Part shown: positions 14,634 to 23,203 of the stretch, piece after piece
Position numbering within the stretch: position 1 is the stretch's first letter
Layout of the letters: every line of letters begins with the position of its first letter
Assembly: GCA_020025115.1 (NCBI GenBank)
Contig: JAHHSP010000007.1
Location: 1 to 23,696, forward strand
DNA: 23,696 bases
Direction: 5' to 3'
DNA from: Collinsella sp.
GTDB lineage: Bacteria > Actinomycetota > Coriobacteriia > Coriobacteriales > Coriobacteriaceae
Program-made: the position numbers and the translations under genes
Notes under the pieces: model-generated
Told to the model about the DNA's origin: nothing
Seen by the model: the letters and a program-made list of their open reading frames with translations, nothing else
Database searches by the model: none

Positions 14634-15716
14634 TCACTCCGAGGGCTGCTCGGCGGGCTGTGCGGCGAGGGCCGGGACGGGGAGGTTCGACAGCGCGCGG
14701 AAGCCGACCATGAACACCACGGCGAATATGGCGCCCAGCGACGCGTCGAACACCCTGAGCACGGAGGCGGCCCCGATGCCGTATATCGTCGCGGCCATGG
14801 AAATCGCGCCGAAGCAGTTGGCCATCGTCTTGTAACGGTAATCCGTGCAGAAACCCAGTGTGAAACCGCCCATCGGTCCCAAGAGCGGCAGCAACTGCTC
14901 GGGGGTGACCGAGTAGGCCGCGAAGAAGATGGCCGACCCGAGAAGCGCGCCCTGGATGCGCTTGATGCAGCGCTCCACGCCGTTTTCGTCGTACGGGAAG
15001 GTGGAGAACAGCGAGGCGGCGGCAAAGCCGAGCCACACCGAGCGGGGAAGCCCGATCGCACGGCCGAAGGTCAGTGCGCAGGCGGTGCCAACCGCAAGGC
15101 GGGTCATCCACACGCCCGTCGGGCTCGAGAAGGCAAAATCGCGCGCCGTGGAGAGCACCGTGACGCCCGCGTTGTCCTTGCGGTGCTTGAGCAGCAGCAA
15201 CGCCGCGCACAGGACGAAGCCCGTCACGGCGAGGGCGCCGCGGCGCATGAGGGCCTCGCCGTAGACCGGGTTGCCGCTCAAATAGACGTATGCGAAGTTG
15301 TACACGCCGCCGTTGCCCATCTCGGGATGCTGGCAGGTGAGGAACAGGATGGCGAAGAACGCCACGGCATGGACGGCCAGGCCCGGCAGAACCGGAACGG
15401 CCTGCGCAAGCGAGGGAGCCAGCGTGAGGAGCGCGAGTGTGAGGGCGAGCGCGCCGAGTGAGTTGCCCATGGAGAACCCGAAGCCCACGAAGCGAAACGC
15501 CAGGAACATGCAGAAGATCACGACGGCCAGCGGCATGTTGTCGTCACCGAACACCTTGCCGAGCGTCCCGATGAACAGGACGGCGAACAACACGATGAGC
15601 AGCGAGCGCAGGCCCATCGCAAACCACAGCCTCCTGCGCTCCGATGGATTTTCCGCCTTGCGTATCATCGGCTTTACGACGGTCGGATCAAGCTGAAGCA
15701 ACTGGTAAAAACTCAT
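14634..15716 (-). CDS. FUSC-like integral membrane protein
   Basis: This 360-residue protein has a charged N-terminus of about 30 residues and around eight to ten hydrophobic segments. The arrangement, with a central loop of charged residues (RGALAV, KHRKDNAG) and a second half beginning near VWMTRLAVGTACAL, resembles the FUSC/aromatic acid exporter-type families (fusaric acid resistance-like). It lacks the long cytoplasmic domain of the larger members. The ATG at 15716 has GAGGGG four to five bases upstream; the frame is open further upstream but runs into the terminator region of the pilus operon. It lies between ligA and the pilus operon, with no obvious functional link. Export of aromatic or other organic acids is a guess from family resemblance only. 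Confidence 0.65.
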   Translation of the reverse strand: MSFYQLLQLDPTVVKPMIRKAENPSERRRLWFAMGLRSLLIVLFAVLFIGTLGKVFGDDNMPLAVVIFCMFLAFRFVGFGFSMGNSLGALALTLALLTLAPSLAQAVPVLPGLAVHAVAFFAILFLTCQHPEMGNGGVYNFAYVYLSGNPVYGEALMRRGALAVTGFVLCAALLLLKHRKDNAGVTVLSTARDFAFSSPTGVWMTRLAVGTACALTFGRAIGLPRSVWLGFAAASLFSTFPYDENGVERCIKRIQGALLGSAIFFAAYSVTPEQLLPLLGPMGGFTLGFCTDYRYKTMANCFGAISMAATIYGIGAASVLRVFDASLGAIFAVVFMVGFRALSNLPVPALAAQPAEQPSE

Positions 15717-15738
15717 ATTCCCCTCACGTACGTCGTTG

Positions 15739-15748
15739 ATTTCGAAAT
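15739..15748. promoter_or_regulatory. ATTTCGAAAT palindrome upstream of the FUSC-like gene
   Basis: A perfect 10-base palindrome 23-32 bases before the start codon, with the same TTTCGAAA core as the palindrome at the pilus promoter (23204-23215). It may be an operator near the transcription start. The nearby TACAGT could be a -10. Motif seen directly; function inferred. Confidence 0.35.
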
Positions 15749-15827
15749 ACTGTACTGCGAAGCGGCGGCGGTGGGGCGCTGTTCGCGCATCTGCATAAAA
15801 AGGATGACTATGCCGTCCATGGAAAGA

Positions 15828-15868
15828 GACCCCATCCCCCTGCCCGAACGGCTCAAGGGGATGGGGTC
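15828..15868 (-). terminator. Terminator of the pilus operon
   Basis: The arms GACCCCATCCCC and GGGGATGGGGTC make a perfect 12 bp stem with a 17-base loop, 26 bases after the stop of the minor pilin. On the minus strand TCTTTCC follows, a short U-containing tail. Its placement after the last pilus gene and before an unrelated gene supports the call. Confidence 0.75.
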
Positions 15869-15893
15869 CCATGCAATCCGCGATGCGGTGACC

Positions 15894-16574
15894 TCAGTTC
15901 TTCCGTCCGCCTCGATCGGAGTGGAATCGGACGCGGCGGCCCGCGACGAGCAGCGCGGCCCCCACGAGGGCCGGCGCCATGGCGAACCAGAGGAAGTCTC
16001 CGGTTTGCGGCAGCCAGGGGAATGTCGGCCGCCACCCTCCGGAAGACGGCTCGGGGGGAACGGGCACGGGCTCGCCGACTTTGGGCGTCGCGTCGACATC
16101 GTAGCGGTAGGCTCCCCCGTCAAAAGCGGGAACCGAGACCAAGAACGGCCTGATGGGCTCCCAGCCCTGAGCGGGGTTGTCCTGCGCGACGAGGTAGAGG
16201 CCCAGCTGCCCGCGGGGGATGGAAAAGGTCACCGATCCGCTTTCGACCGGCGCGACGGAGCCCGCAATCCCGCGTTCGGCCACAAAGGATGCCAGGGCCT
16301 CGGCATTACGGGGGGAGTGGATGTCCTCCAAGGACACCCCGCTGTCGGCGAATTCCCCCGTCAACCGATATGCGTAATCGCCGTCATCGTGATACGGCTC
16401 GCCCACGCGGTAAAAAGCCAGGGACCCCGACTCGACGCTCACCCCACCGGATGCCAGGCGAACGACGATGCTACCCCCCGCGGTGAGGTCGGGGATGTCC
16501 TTGGCCGCGGCCGCGATGGGCAACGCGATCAGGAGAAACGCCGCCAAAAGCACGGCTTTTGCTTTCCTTGTCAA
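15894..16574 (-). CDS. LPXTG-anchored minor (basal) pilin
   Basis: This is a small cell-wall protein of the pilus operon. The 226-residue product has a signal peptide (KAKAVLLAAFLLIALPIAAAA), a body beginning GSIVVRLASGG with the landmark SGSLAFYRVGEPYHDDGDYAYRL, SIPRGQLGLYLVAQ and YDVDATPKVGE known from basal pilins of Gram-positive sortase-assembled pili, a Pro-rich spacer and a sorting signal LPQTGD followed by a membrane segment and a basic tail. No ATG exists in the right place: the start is a TTG at 16574 with GGGAGG eight bases before it, and TTGA overlaps the sortase stop, so translation is probably coupled. It likely anchors the fibre to the peptidoglycan. A housekeeping sortase that would attach it is not in this window. 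Confidence 0.87.
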   Translation of the reverse strand: MTRKAKAVLLAAFLLIALPIAAAAKDIPDLTAGGSIVVRLASGGVSVESGSLAFYRVGEPYHDDGDYAYRLTGEFADSGVSLEDIHSPRNAEALASFVAERGIAGSVAPVESGSVTFSIPRGQLGLYLVAQDNPAQGWEPIRPFLVSVPAFDGGAYRYDVDATPKVGEPVPVPPEPSSGGWRPTFPWLPQTGDFLWFAMAPALVGAALLVAGRRVRFHSDRGGRKN

Positions 16575-17398
16575 TGTAAAGACCTCCCTTGCCCTCTCTT
16601 GCGCTTCAGGATCGTCAAGGTCGCGACCGCGACTGGAATGGCGGCCAGCAACACGAACGGCAACACGTTCCCGGGCGAGGTGGCGGACGTGTCGTGACCG
16701 TCGTCGACGGATGCGGGCGCGTTGGCGATCCTGCTCCCCCGCACGAGCATCCGATGCGAGTTGATGCCATAGGGCGTGCAGGTCACCAGGGTGCACAGGT
16801 CCCGGTCCGGCTGTATGTCCAGCTCGGAGATCTCGTCGGGCTCGACCACCAAGACCTGGTCGACCTCATAGGTCAACGTCTGCCCCAGCACATGCAGGAC
16901 GAACGTGTCGCCCCGCTCCACCTGGTCCAGGTCGGTGAACAGGCGCGACGTGGGAAGCCCGCGGTGAGCCATGAGCACCGCGTGCGTCCCAACGCCGCCG
17001 ATGGGGAGGGACGCTCCCGGCATCGTGCCCACCCCCACCTGGAGGGCGGCCTCATCGTCGCCCATATATATGGGCAGGCTGACCCCGATGGACCCTATCT
17101 CCATATAGCCCACGGCCCCGCCATCGGAGCCCAGGAGGCGCATATACGCCTCCAGCTCCCCTTCCTCCAGGTGAAATCGGTCTTGGCGCGCCCCAATCGA
17201 CTCGTTGTAGGCGCGCGCCTCGGCGAGCAGGGACTTGACCTGGGAATCGTCCATCTGCTCCATGCGCTCCAAATACGTGGCGACCGCCTTGGACTGGCTC
17301 TGCGAGTTAATGTAATCGCTCACCGTCGGATAGAGCGCCACGGAAAGCCCCGCGAGGAACAGCAGCGCTATGAGGATGGTCGAGAGATGGTGTTTCAT
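16571..17398 (-). CDS. srtC: Class C (pilus-polymerising) sortase
   Basis: This membrane transpeptidase cleaves LPXTG signals and links pilin subunits through lysine side chains. Its 275 residues include an N-terminal membrane anchor (6-24), the catalytic domain and a C-terminal membrane segment with a basic end, the layout of class C. The catalytic triad is His145 (MAHRGLP), Cys207 (TLVTCTPYG) and Arg216 (INSHR), with the usual nine-residue Cys-Arg spacing. The active-site lid, usually a DP[W/F/Y] motif before the catalytic core, is not obvious; the best counterpart is QDRFHL near 72-77, with Arg where Pro is expected. The ATG at 17398 has GGGGAG six bases upstream. It follows the major pilin by 78 bases and overlaps the minor pilin start by four. 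Confidence 0.95.
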   Translation of the reverse strand: MKHHLSTILIALLFLAGLSVALYPTVSDYINSQSQSKAVATYLERMEQMDDSQVKSLLAEARAYNESIGARQDRFHLEEGELEAYMRLLGSDGGAVGYMEIGSIGVSLPIYMGDDEAALQVGVGTMPGASLPIGGVGTHAVLMAHRGLPTSRLFTDLDQVERGDTFVLHVLGQTLTYEVDQVLVVEPDEISELDIQPDRDLCTLVTCTPYGINSHRMLVRGSRIANAPASVDDGHDTSATSPGNVLPFVLLAAIPVAVATLTILKRKRGQGRSLH

Positions 17399-17476
17399 GG
17401 TTCACTCCCCACAGGGGCGGCCGCACGTCGGCGCCGATGCACCCGAACACCCCCGCGCAACGAATCCGATTGCGGG

Positions 17477-18973
17477 TTAACGGCTCATCCGCTTCTTCGC
17501 GGCCAGCGCGGCAACGGCGGCGACCATCATGCCGCCACCGGCGATGTAGAACATCGTGGTACCCATGCCGCCCGTGGAGGGGAGCTCCGCCCCGCTCTTG
17601 TTGACGACCTGGAACTTGAAATCAGGCGCGGAGACGGGGCTGCCATCGATGGTGACGATCGGGTCGATGCGCTGAACCCGGCCGCCGACGGTCTTGAACG
17701 CCTGGTTGTGGAAGGGGTCCCCCGAGTCGGTGTTTATCTGCGCCTCGATCTTGATCTCGACGGGATCGATGAGCTTGTTGTAACCGTCCGGGGCGGCGAT
17801 CTCCTTCAGGTAGTACGTTCCGGCGGGCAGGCCCTCGATCTTTGCCTTCCCCGCCTCGATGACGGCCTTTCCATCCGCAGAGGGGCGATAGACCTTGACC
17901 CCGTCCGTGGCGCCATCCGCGGCAAGGGAGAACGTCATGGCCTTATCCGAGCAGTCCTTCATCTTGTGAAGCTCGAAAGTCGCGCCGGCAAGGGACGCCT
18001 TGTCCTGATCGACCTTTTCGATGGTGAACTCGTAGTTCGCCACCTTGACGGTGTGCGAGGGCGTGGTCTTGTCCGTGTTCGGATCAGTCTTGTAATCCAT
18101 GGAAACGGTGTTGTCCATCTCGACGACCTTATTCGCAATCGCGTCGTACTCGACGGTGAACTCCGTGCCATCCGGGTAGCGGTTGAGGGCGTCCTGGTTG
18201 ATGGTCACCTCGAGATCGTGGGCAGCCACGAGCTCGGGCTTGACCTTTTTGCTCCAATCACCCTGGTTGAGGGAGGCGCCGGCCTGCTTCACCGCGACGC
18301 TCTCGGGCTTGAGGGTCAAGCCGGTCATGGTGTCTTTGATGACATACGGGCCCCACGCGTGGCTGCCCTTGGTCACTTTGATGGTGAAGTGGACGGTCTC
18401 CCCGATACCGGCGTTGGTCTTGTCCGCGGCCTTCCCGATGCTCGGGACCTTGTTCTTCTCCTTCACGGAGACGTCCGGATTCGTGGTGTCCAGCGCGGCC
18501 AACGCACCGGCGGGCGAAGCGACCAGATAGTATCCCAACTCGAGCCCGGTGAATTTCACTTGGGGCTCGGTCTGCGTGGGCTTAATGCCCTGCAGGCCCC
18601 TATCGGCGGCGTACTTCTTGGCGTCCTGGGTCAGGTCGCGCAGGGAGTCGGCGGTATCGCTCTTGAGCGTCACGTTGCCGTGGGTCGGGTCGATCGCAAC
18701 GTACTTCGCACCGGCTCCGCTGCCAGTGAAAAAATCGTTCCATTCGGCGTTGACGGTATACCCGTAGCGCGTGTTCGAGCTATCCAGGGTGAGGTCGAAC
18801 AGACGGTATGCCGTGTACCCCCCCTCTTTCTCAGGATTCTCGATGGTGATAGGATTCTCGATGGTGATCGAACCGGTCCGCGGGGCCGCCGGGGCCGCCG
18901 AGGCCGGAGGGGGCGCAACGATCGCCAACAAGGCGAGCAGCATGAGCCCCAGGTACAGTTTCATCTTCTTCAT
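17477..18973 (-). CDS. Major pilin (SpaA/FimA-type LPXTG backbone subunit)
   Basis: This is the shaft subunit of the pilus. The 498-residue product has a signal peptide (about 1-27, ending PPASAA), an N-terminal domain, a middle domain around KAADKTNAGIGETVHFTIKV and YVIKDTMTGLTL, a Cna-B-type domain beginning YEFTIEKVDQDKASLAGATF with an E-box (YYLKEIAAPDGY), and the sorting signal LPSTGG plus hydrophobic segment and KKRMSR tail. Such domains usually carry internal Lys-Asn isopeptide bonds. No canonical YPKN pilin motif is seen; the best candidate for the linking lysine is VSVKEKN just before VPSIGK. The first residues after the signal hold a tandem duplication of ITIENP and a run of seven G. 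The ATG at 18973 has AAGGAAGGA upstream. It lies 47 bases after the adhesin stop. Confidence 0.94.
   Translation of the reverse strand: MKKMKLYLGLMLLALLAIVAPPPASAAPAAPRTGSITIENPITIENPEKEGGYTAYRLFDLTLDSSNTRYGYTVNAEWNDFFTGSGAGAKYVAIDPTHGNVTLKSDTADSLRDLTQDAKKYAADRGLQGIKPTQTEPQVKFTGLELGYYLVASPAGALAALDTTNPDVSVKEKNKVPSIGKAADKTNAGIGETVHFTIKVTKGSHAWGPYVIKDTMTGLTLKPESVAVKQAGASLNQGDWSKKVKPELVAAHDLEVTINQDALNRYPDGTEFTVEYDAIANKVVEMDNTVSMDYKTDPNTDKTTPSHTVKVANYEFTIEKVDQDKASLAGATFELHKMKDCSDKAMTFSLAADGATDGVKVYRPSADGKAVIEAGKAKIEGLPAGTYYLKEIAAPDGYNKLIDPVEIKIEAQINTDSGDPFHNQAFKTVGGRVQRIDPIVTIDGSPVSAPDFKFQVVNKSGAELPSTGGMGTTMFYIAGGGMMVAAVAALAAKKRMSR
18833..18868 (-). repeat. 18-base perfect tandem repeat in the major pilin gene
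   Basis: The unit AGGATTCTCGATGGTGAT (plus strand) occurs twice with no gap and no mismatch, encoding ITIENP-ITIENP near the N-terminus of the mature pilin. The copies are identical at third codon positions, so the duplication is recent or still changing. A run of seven C (G on the coding strand, 18818-18824) lies nearby. Confidence 0.95.
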
Positions 18974-19020
18974 CTGGTGTTCCTTCCTTTTGGTTACTAT
19001 GCAAAGCCTGCATCCGATCG

Positions 19021-22000
19021 CTATCGGATGCCTTGCTTACCCCTTTGGCGATGGAGCAGCCAACCGGCCGACGCCATCAAGACAATTCCCCCGATATACC
19101 ATGGCCACACGCCGATACCTCCCGTCGAGGGAAGCACGGTCCCCGTCTTGTTCAGACAGGAAACGACATGCGGGTTCCCGTCATTCGGCGTCAGATGGAC
19201 CTTCGCCGTGTCGCCCGACTCGCCTTTCATGGAGACGGTGAATCCGTCGTGGTCGAGCTCTTGGACCACCACATCGACCCCGCTCGGCAAGCCGTTCAGC
19301 TCGACCGTCTGGCCATGCTTCAACTCGAGCCGCGCCACGTAGTCCCCCTGCTCGGTTCGCTCGAACGAAAGGGGTCCCAACTCGACGGCTGACTCGGGCT
19401 GTATGAGCGTCGCCGTGACATCGTCGGCGGAAAACACGATGGGGTCCTTAAGCGTGATCTGGAACGTGAACGGTCGCACCCGATCGTCCTGAGTCAGATC
19501 GCCGTTCACCCGCTCGACCATCTTGGAAATCTGGAGGGCGTTCGCGGCGAGGGGCTTCTTCTCATTGACGATGGTGATGTCATGCCGAGCCCCGGCCTTA
19601 ATCCCTCCGGAATTTTGCATTCCCGTGGGGAGATCCGCATGCTGGGGATCCCCCGTGATGACCTCAAGGTCCTCCTGTTCGTTGCCGGGGTTTGTCACCC
19701 GGCCCGTGTACGTCGTGGTGTAGACCTGCTTCTCATCGTCCGAAAGCAGTTCCATGACCCGGTACCTGGTGCCAGGCATCAACTTAACGTAGATCTTCTG
19801 GTCGGGCTCCAGCGAGATCAGGCCCTTCTGGCCTGCAGTGAGCTTATGGGGCTTGGAGCCGGCGGTCGGCTCCGCGTCCTTCTCACCCAGAATCCAGTAG
19901 GGGGATCCCTCCTCCATCGGGGCCCAGCTATCCGTGCGCTCATCCCACAGCTCGATCTTCACCTGAAAGGGCTGACCGGTGATCGGCTTATCCCCGGGGA
20001 CGTCGCTTGCCGCCCAGTGGGCTTTTTTGGTCACCGTCAGAACCGAGGGGACCCCCAAATCGTTCTCAAAGTCTATCCAGTTGAACTGGTTGTCCCATCC
20101 CGTGCTCGTCTCGACCTGATAGGCGGAATGATAGCCGGATTCCGGCGTACCCGGAATCGAGACGACCCGGGCCTCCGTACGTGCCGAATGAAAATCGGAA
20201 TGACCGCCATATTGCTCCGACGGCTGAATATCGTACAGGGGCGGCGTCAGGTGGCGCTCGCGCCCATGGCGGTCATCCTTGACCACCAGATACGACCCCG
20301 GTTGGTTTCCTCCACCCGTCCAAGCCCGCACCGAGGGAACTTGGTCTCCATCCGTGATGATCTCCCTCACCCGGATCTTGATTTCCCCCTCGTCGTTCAC
20401 GCCCGCCTCTTTAAGATCGATCGCGCCAGAAAAGTCGGCGCGCTCCCCCGGGCGCAGCCAAAAACGGCCCTTGTCATCACTGACGTCGGTCCTGACGGCC
20501 TTACCGCCATTGATGGGGTCCTTCTCATCGCGGTCCCAACCGATGACGCTGTAGGTGGCGTTGGCCAGCGGGTGCGTACGGCCGTCCGGATGCTCCGCTT
20601 CGGCCTGGAATTGATACCACGTATGGTCGTCAACCACGTCGTCGAGCTTCTCCGGAACGCGCTTGCCCACGATCATGCCGTGCTCGGCGGGAACGAGGTT
20701 GAATCGGATCTCGCAGTTCGAGGCTGCCTTGCCGCGCTCGAGGTAGAAGAACTTGATGTTGTGCGTGGAGAGCTTGCCGAAGCCCTTCTCCTCGCGAATT
20801 TTATCGAGCTCCGCATCCGTCTTGCCCTCGGCCTCGCCCTTTGGAATGTCGTACAGGTTTCCCTGATAACGCCCGCTATGCGCGGTGAAGGGGGCGTTCG
20901 TGGTGACCTCGCCCGTCTTGAAGTTGATGATGCCGCCGTATCGGCCATGGATGCCGCCCAGGTCCAAGGCCAGCTTGCCGTCGACGAACACCCACACATC
21001 GTCGTCGCCGTTGAACTCGAAGATCATATCCGTCAGACCGCCCAGGCCATCGGACACCACGCCGCCGGTGGGCATGTTGAAGTCCGTCGAGACGGTCATG
21101 CCAAAGTGGTATCTCTTGACTTTCTCGTTTATGGCGGGGTTTGCCTCGGAGACATTCGCCTGCTCATACGTGTTGAACGGCAGGAACTTTGCATTATTTC
21201 CCGTCGCGGGCAACCCCGGAAGGGCCGGCTGCTTGTACACGGCAAAGTTGCCGCCCTCGGTATGCCCTGGCTGATGCGCGGTGTGTCCGTCCTTGTCCGG
21301 TTCCATGATGGTGGCGAAGTTGGTCATGGAGTCATAGTGGTAGTAACCGCGATGGTCGCGCCAGAACAGATGATCCAAACCGGTATGGACGTGCGCGACC
21401 GTCTTGCCGATCTCTTGCCTGGCCAGCTCCGGGTCGAACAGGTAAGCCAAGGACTGCCCGCCGTACGATTCCGCCATGACCGGGAAACCGTCTTTGCTTT
21501 CCACACCGTCCTTGTATAGCTTTTGTTTCACGATGCCCGTGTACAGGCCACCGTCCTTCCCGGTCCACGCGTTATATGGCTTTTCCCTTTTTTCCTTGAC
21601 GAATTGCAGCTCTTTGCCGGCGTTGATGCCGTCGTCAGGACCCGAGTTTCCCGTTTCATAGGCGAACAGGTTGATCTGCATGCCCTTGTCCTTGGTGGAA
21701 ACGGTGTCCACCAATCCGGGTTTGCCCTTGTTTGTCCGGTGGTACAGGAGCTTCAGGGGGTTATCGGGCGTCAAAGCGACCTTCTCATTCCCACCAACGC
21801 GGACGGCATACACCACACCGCCCTCTCGGACGACCGTCCGCACTTCGTTTTCCGGCTTGGGATCTCCGATGTATGCCTGCCCGGTATAGAAGTACGAATT
21901 GCTCTTGGGCAGTTGATCGGCGTTCCCAAGGTTAAGCGTCGTTCCACGGTAGGTGAAGACGTCGGGGTTCTTACCACCAGGTGCCTCTTGGGGCGAGACT

Positions 22001-23151
22001 TCGATCTCGCCCGTTTCCATACCGCCCGCATCATCCATGTACTTGACCGGGACTTCCATGACTTTTTTGTACAGCGACCTGATGGTGTTACGGGGATTGT
22101 CACCGTAAAAATCCGGTTGCGGATTGAACTCGATCTTCTTGTTGGTATCTTTAGTCGCCTCGTTGAAGTAGTACCACTTGCCGCCTTCCCTGCGCAGTCC
22201 GTAGATTTGGAATTGGTACTCGCCGTCCTGCATGTAGTAGGACTTACCGGCGTACTCATATCTATATGTTTTGTTTATATCCTCCGGCATCGACTTACCC
22301 AGGTCGCGGTCGATGGTGAAGCTCGCACTTTCCGTATATGTGTCTCCATATACGACGTCAGAGGGTTTATGAGACTCGAAGAGCCCCTTGTCCTCCTCGT
22401 CCACGCACTCGATCTGGATGTTCAGATCCTTCCATCCCGCAGAAGTGATGGTGTACACGGAAAAGCCGTCCACTGGGAACGTGGCAACCCAGGAGCCCCC
22501 CCCCAGGCCGCTTTGATTCAATATGCCCGTCTCGCCGTCGAGCACGGTTTCCAACTCGACCGAGTGCCCGGCCTCATCGAGCTCCACGCTCCGCACGGAG
22601 GCATCCAACTCCTTGTGATGCTGGATCTGGATCGAACCCTGCCCAGGGTCGACCGGCGTCAACTCGCGCCCGTCGATGGAAACGTACACCTGGCCCTTCG
22701 GTTCCACCTCGGAACCGGACTCATCGATCAGGGAGATATCCAAGGCCGTGAAATGATCGTACAGAACACCCGCGTCACGCACTCTCTGCTGTGCCTGCGC
22801 AAAAACGTCCTCCGATGTGGCGATCTTGCGAACCCTCAGGCCGACCTCTTCCGGAATCGCCCCGGGCTCGGCAAAGACGTAGACCGCGCCGCCTTGGGGC
22901 AGGGCGACCGAGCGCGTATCGCTATACGCATCCGGCACCCCTTGGCGCACGGCCTCCGGCGCCTCCTGCCGAGCGCTGCCGCTCTCCCCTCGCACATCAA
23001 ACCCGTCGCCGGGCGCGGCGAAGGCCGCGGTGGTCGTCGCCAACAACACGGCCGCCGCCAACGCGACAACGCGACCGCCAAGACGTGTCAGACCTCCGCG
23101 GAGGCGAGATTCACCAGGCTTGCCACTGGGGTGTTTGTAATTAGCAGACAC
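19021..23151 (-). CDS. Large LPXTG pilus tip adhesin with fibro-slime (PA14-like) module
   Basis: This 1376-residue secreted protein is the first gene of the pilus operon and most likely the tip adhesin. A long signal peptide (hydrophobic part about 27-46, VVALAAAVLLATTTAAFAA) is followed by a domain at about 80-240 (YVFAEPGAIPEE to FPVDGFSVYTITSAG) seen in Gram-positive surface proteins, an undefined region at 245-480, and a fibro-slime/PA14-like module at about 490-820 with the marker GDDDVWVFVDGKLALDLGGIHG at 715-736. Beyond that are Cna-B-like modules and the sorting signal LPSTGG, a membrane segment and a basic tail. An additional LPATG occurs internally at 647-651. The start is GTG at 23151 with AAAGGA eight bases before. 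A G9 run interrupts codons 216-219. Binding target unknown; glycan or host-surface binding is a guess from the PA14-like module. Confidence 0.92.
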   Translation of the reverse strand: MSANYKHPSGKPGESRLRGGLTRLGGRVVALAAAVLLATTTAAFAAPGDGFDVRGESGSARQEAPEAVRQGVPDAYSDTRSVALPQGGAVYVFAEPGAIPEEVGLRVRKIATSEDVFAQAQQRVRDAGVLYDHFTALDISLIDESGSEVEPKGQVYVSIDGRELTPVDPGQGSIQIQHHKELDASVRSVELDEAGHSVELETVLDGETGILNQSGLGGGSWVATFPVDGFSVYTITSAGWKDLNIQIECVDEEDKGLFESHKPSDVVYGDTYTESASFTIDRDLGKSMPEDINKTYRYEYAGKSYYMQDGEYQFQIYGLRREGGKWYYFNEATKDTNKKIEFNPQPDFYGDNPRNTIRSLYKKVMEVPVKYMDDAGGMETGEIEVSPQEAPGGKNPDVFTYRGTTLNLGNADQLPKSNSYFYTGQAYIGDPKPENEVRTVVREGGVVYAVRVGGNEKVALTPDNPLKLLYHRTNKGKPGLVDTVSTKDKGMQINLFAYETGNSGPDDGINAGKELQFVKEKREKPYNAWTGKDGGLYTGIVKQKLYKDGVESKDGFPVMAESYGGQSLAYLFDPELARQEIGKTVAHVHTGLDHLFWRDHRGYYHYDSMTNFATIMEPDKDGHTAHQPGHTEGGNFAVYKQPALPGLPATGNNAKFLPFNTYEQANVSEANPAINEKVKRYHFGMTVSTDFNMPTGGVVSDGLGGLTDMIFEFNGDDDVWVFVDGKLALDLGGIHGRYGGIINFKTGEVTTNAPFTAHSGRYQGNLYDIPKGEAEGKTDAELDKIREEKGFGKLSTHNIKFFYLERGKAASNCEIRFNLVPAEHGMIVGKRVPEKLDDVVDDHTWYQFQAEAEHPDGRTHPLANATYSVIGWDRDEKDPINGGKAVRTDVSDDKGRFWLRPGERADFSGAIDLKEAGVNDEGEIKIRVREIITDGDQVPSVRAWTGGGNQPGSYLVVKDDRHGRERHLTPPLYDIQPSEQYGGHSDFHSARTEARVVSIPGTPESGYHSAYQVETSTGWDNQFNWIDFENDLGVPSVLTVTKKAHWAASDVPGDKPITGQPFQVKIELWDERTDSWAPMEEGSPYWILGEKDAEPTAGSKPHKLTAGQKGLISLEPDQKIYVKLMPGTRYRVMELLSDDEKQVYTTTYTGRVTNPGNEQEDLEVITGDPQHADLPTGMQNSGGIKAGARHDITIVNEKKPLAANALQISKMVERVNGDLTQDDRVRPFTFQITLKDPIVFSADDVTATLIQPESAVELGPLSFERTEQGDYVARLELKHGQTVELNGLPSGVDVVVQELDHDGFTVSMKGESGDTAKVHLTPNDGNPHVVSCLNKTGTVLPSTGGIGVWPWYIGGIVLMASAGWLLHRQRGKQGIR
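22496..22504 (-). repeat. G9 homopolymer within the adhesin coding sequence
   Basis: Nine consecutive G on the coding strand span codons 216-219 (Leu-Gly-Gly-Gly). Loss or gain of one base would shift the frame and truncate the protein long before its sorting signal. Confidence 0.9.
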
Positions 23152-23183
23152 GTTGCGTTTCCTTTGGTGCGTTTAAGCTGCTT

Positions 23184-23201
23184 ATGACCCCCTCGGGTCA
23201 T
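23184..23201 (-). other. 5'UTR hairpin of the pilus operon
   Basis: ATGACCC and GGGTCAT form a perfect 7 bp stem with a four-base loop, between the predicted transcription start and the ribosome binding site of the adhesin. It could stabilise the mRNA or affect translation. Confidence 0.5.
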
Positions 23202-23203
23202 CA

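Noticed and set aside
16589..19342. A 917-codon plus-strand open frame opposite the sortase and pilin.
   Set aside because: It spans three well-supported minus-strand genes and their gaps, and shows no motif of its own.
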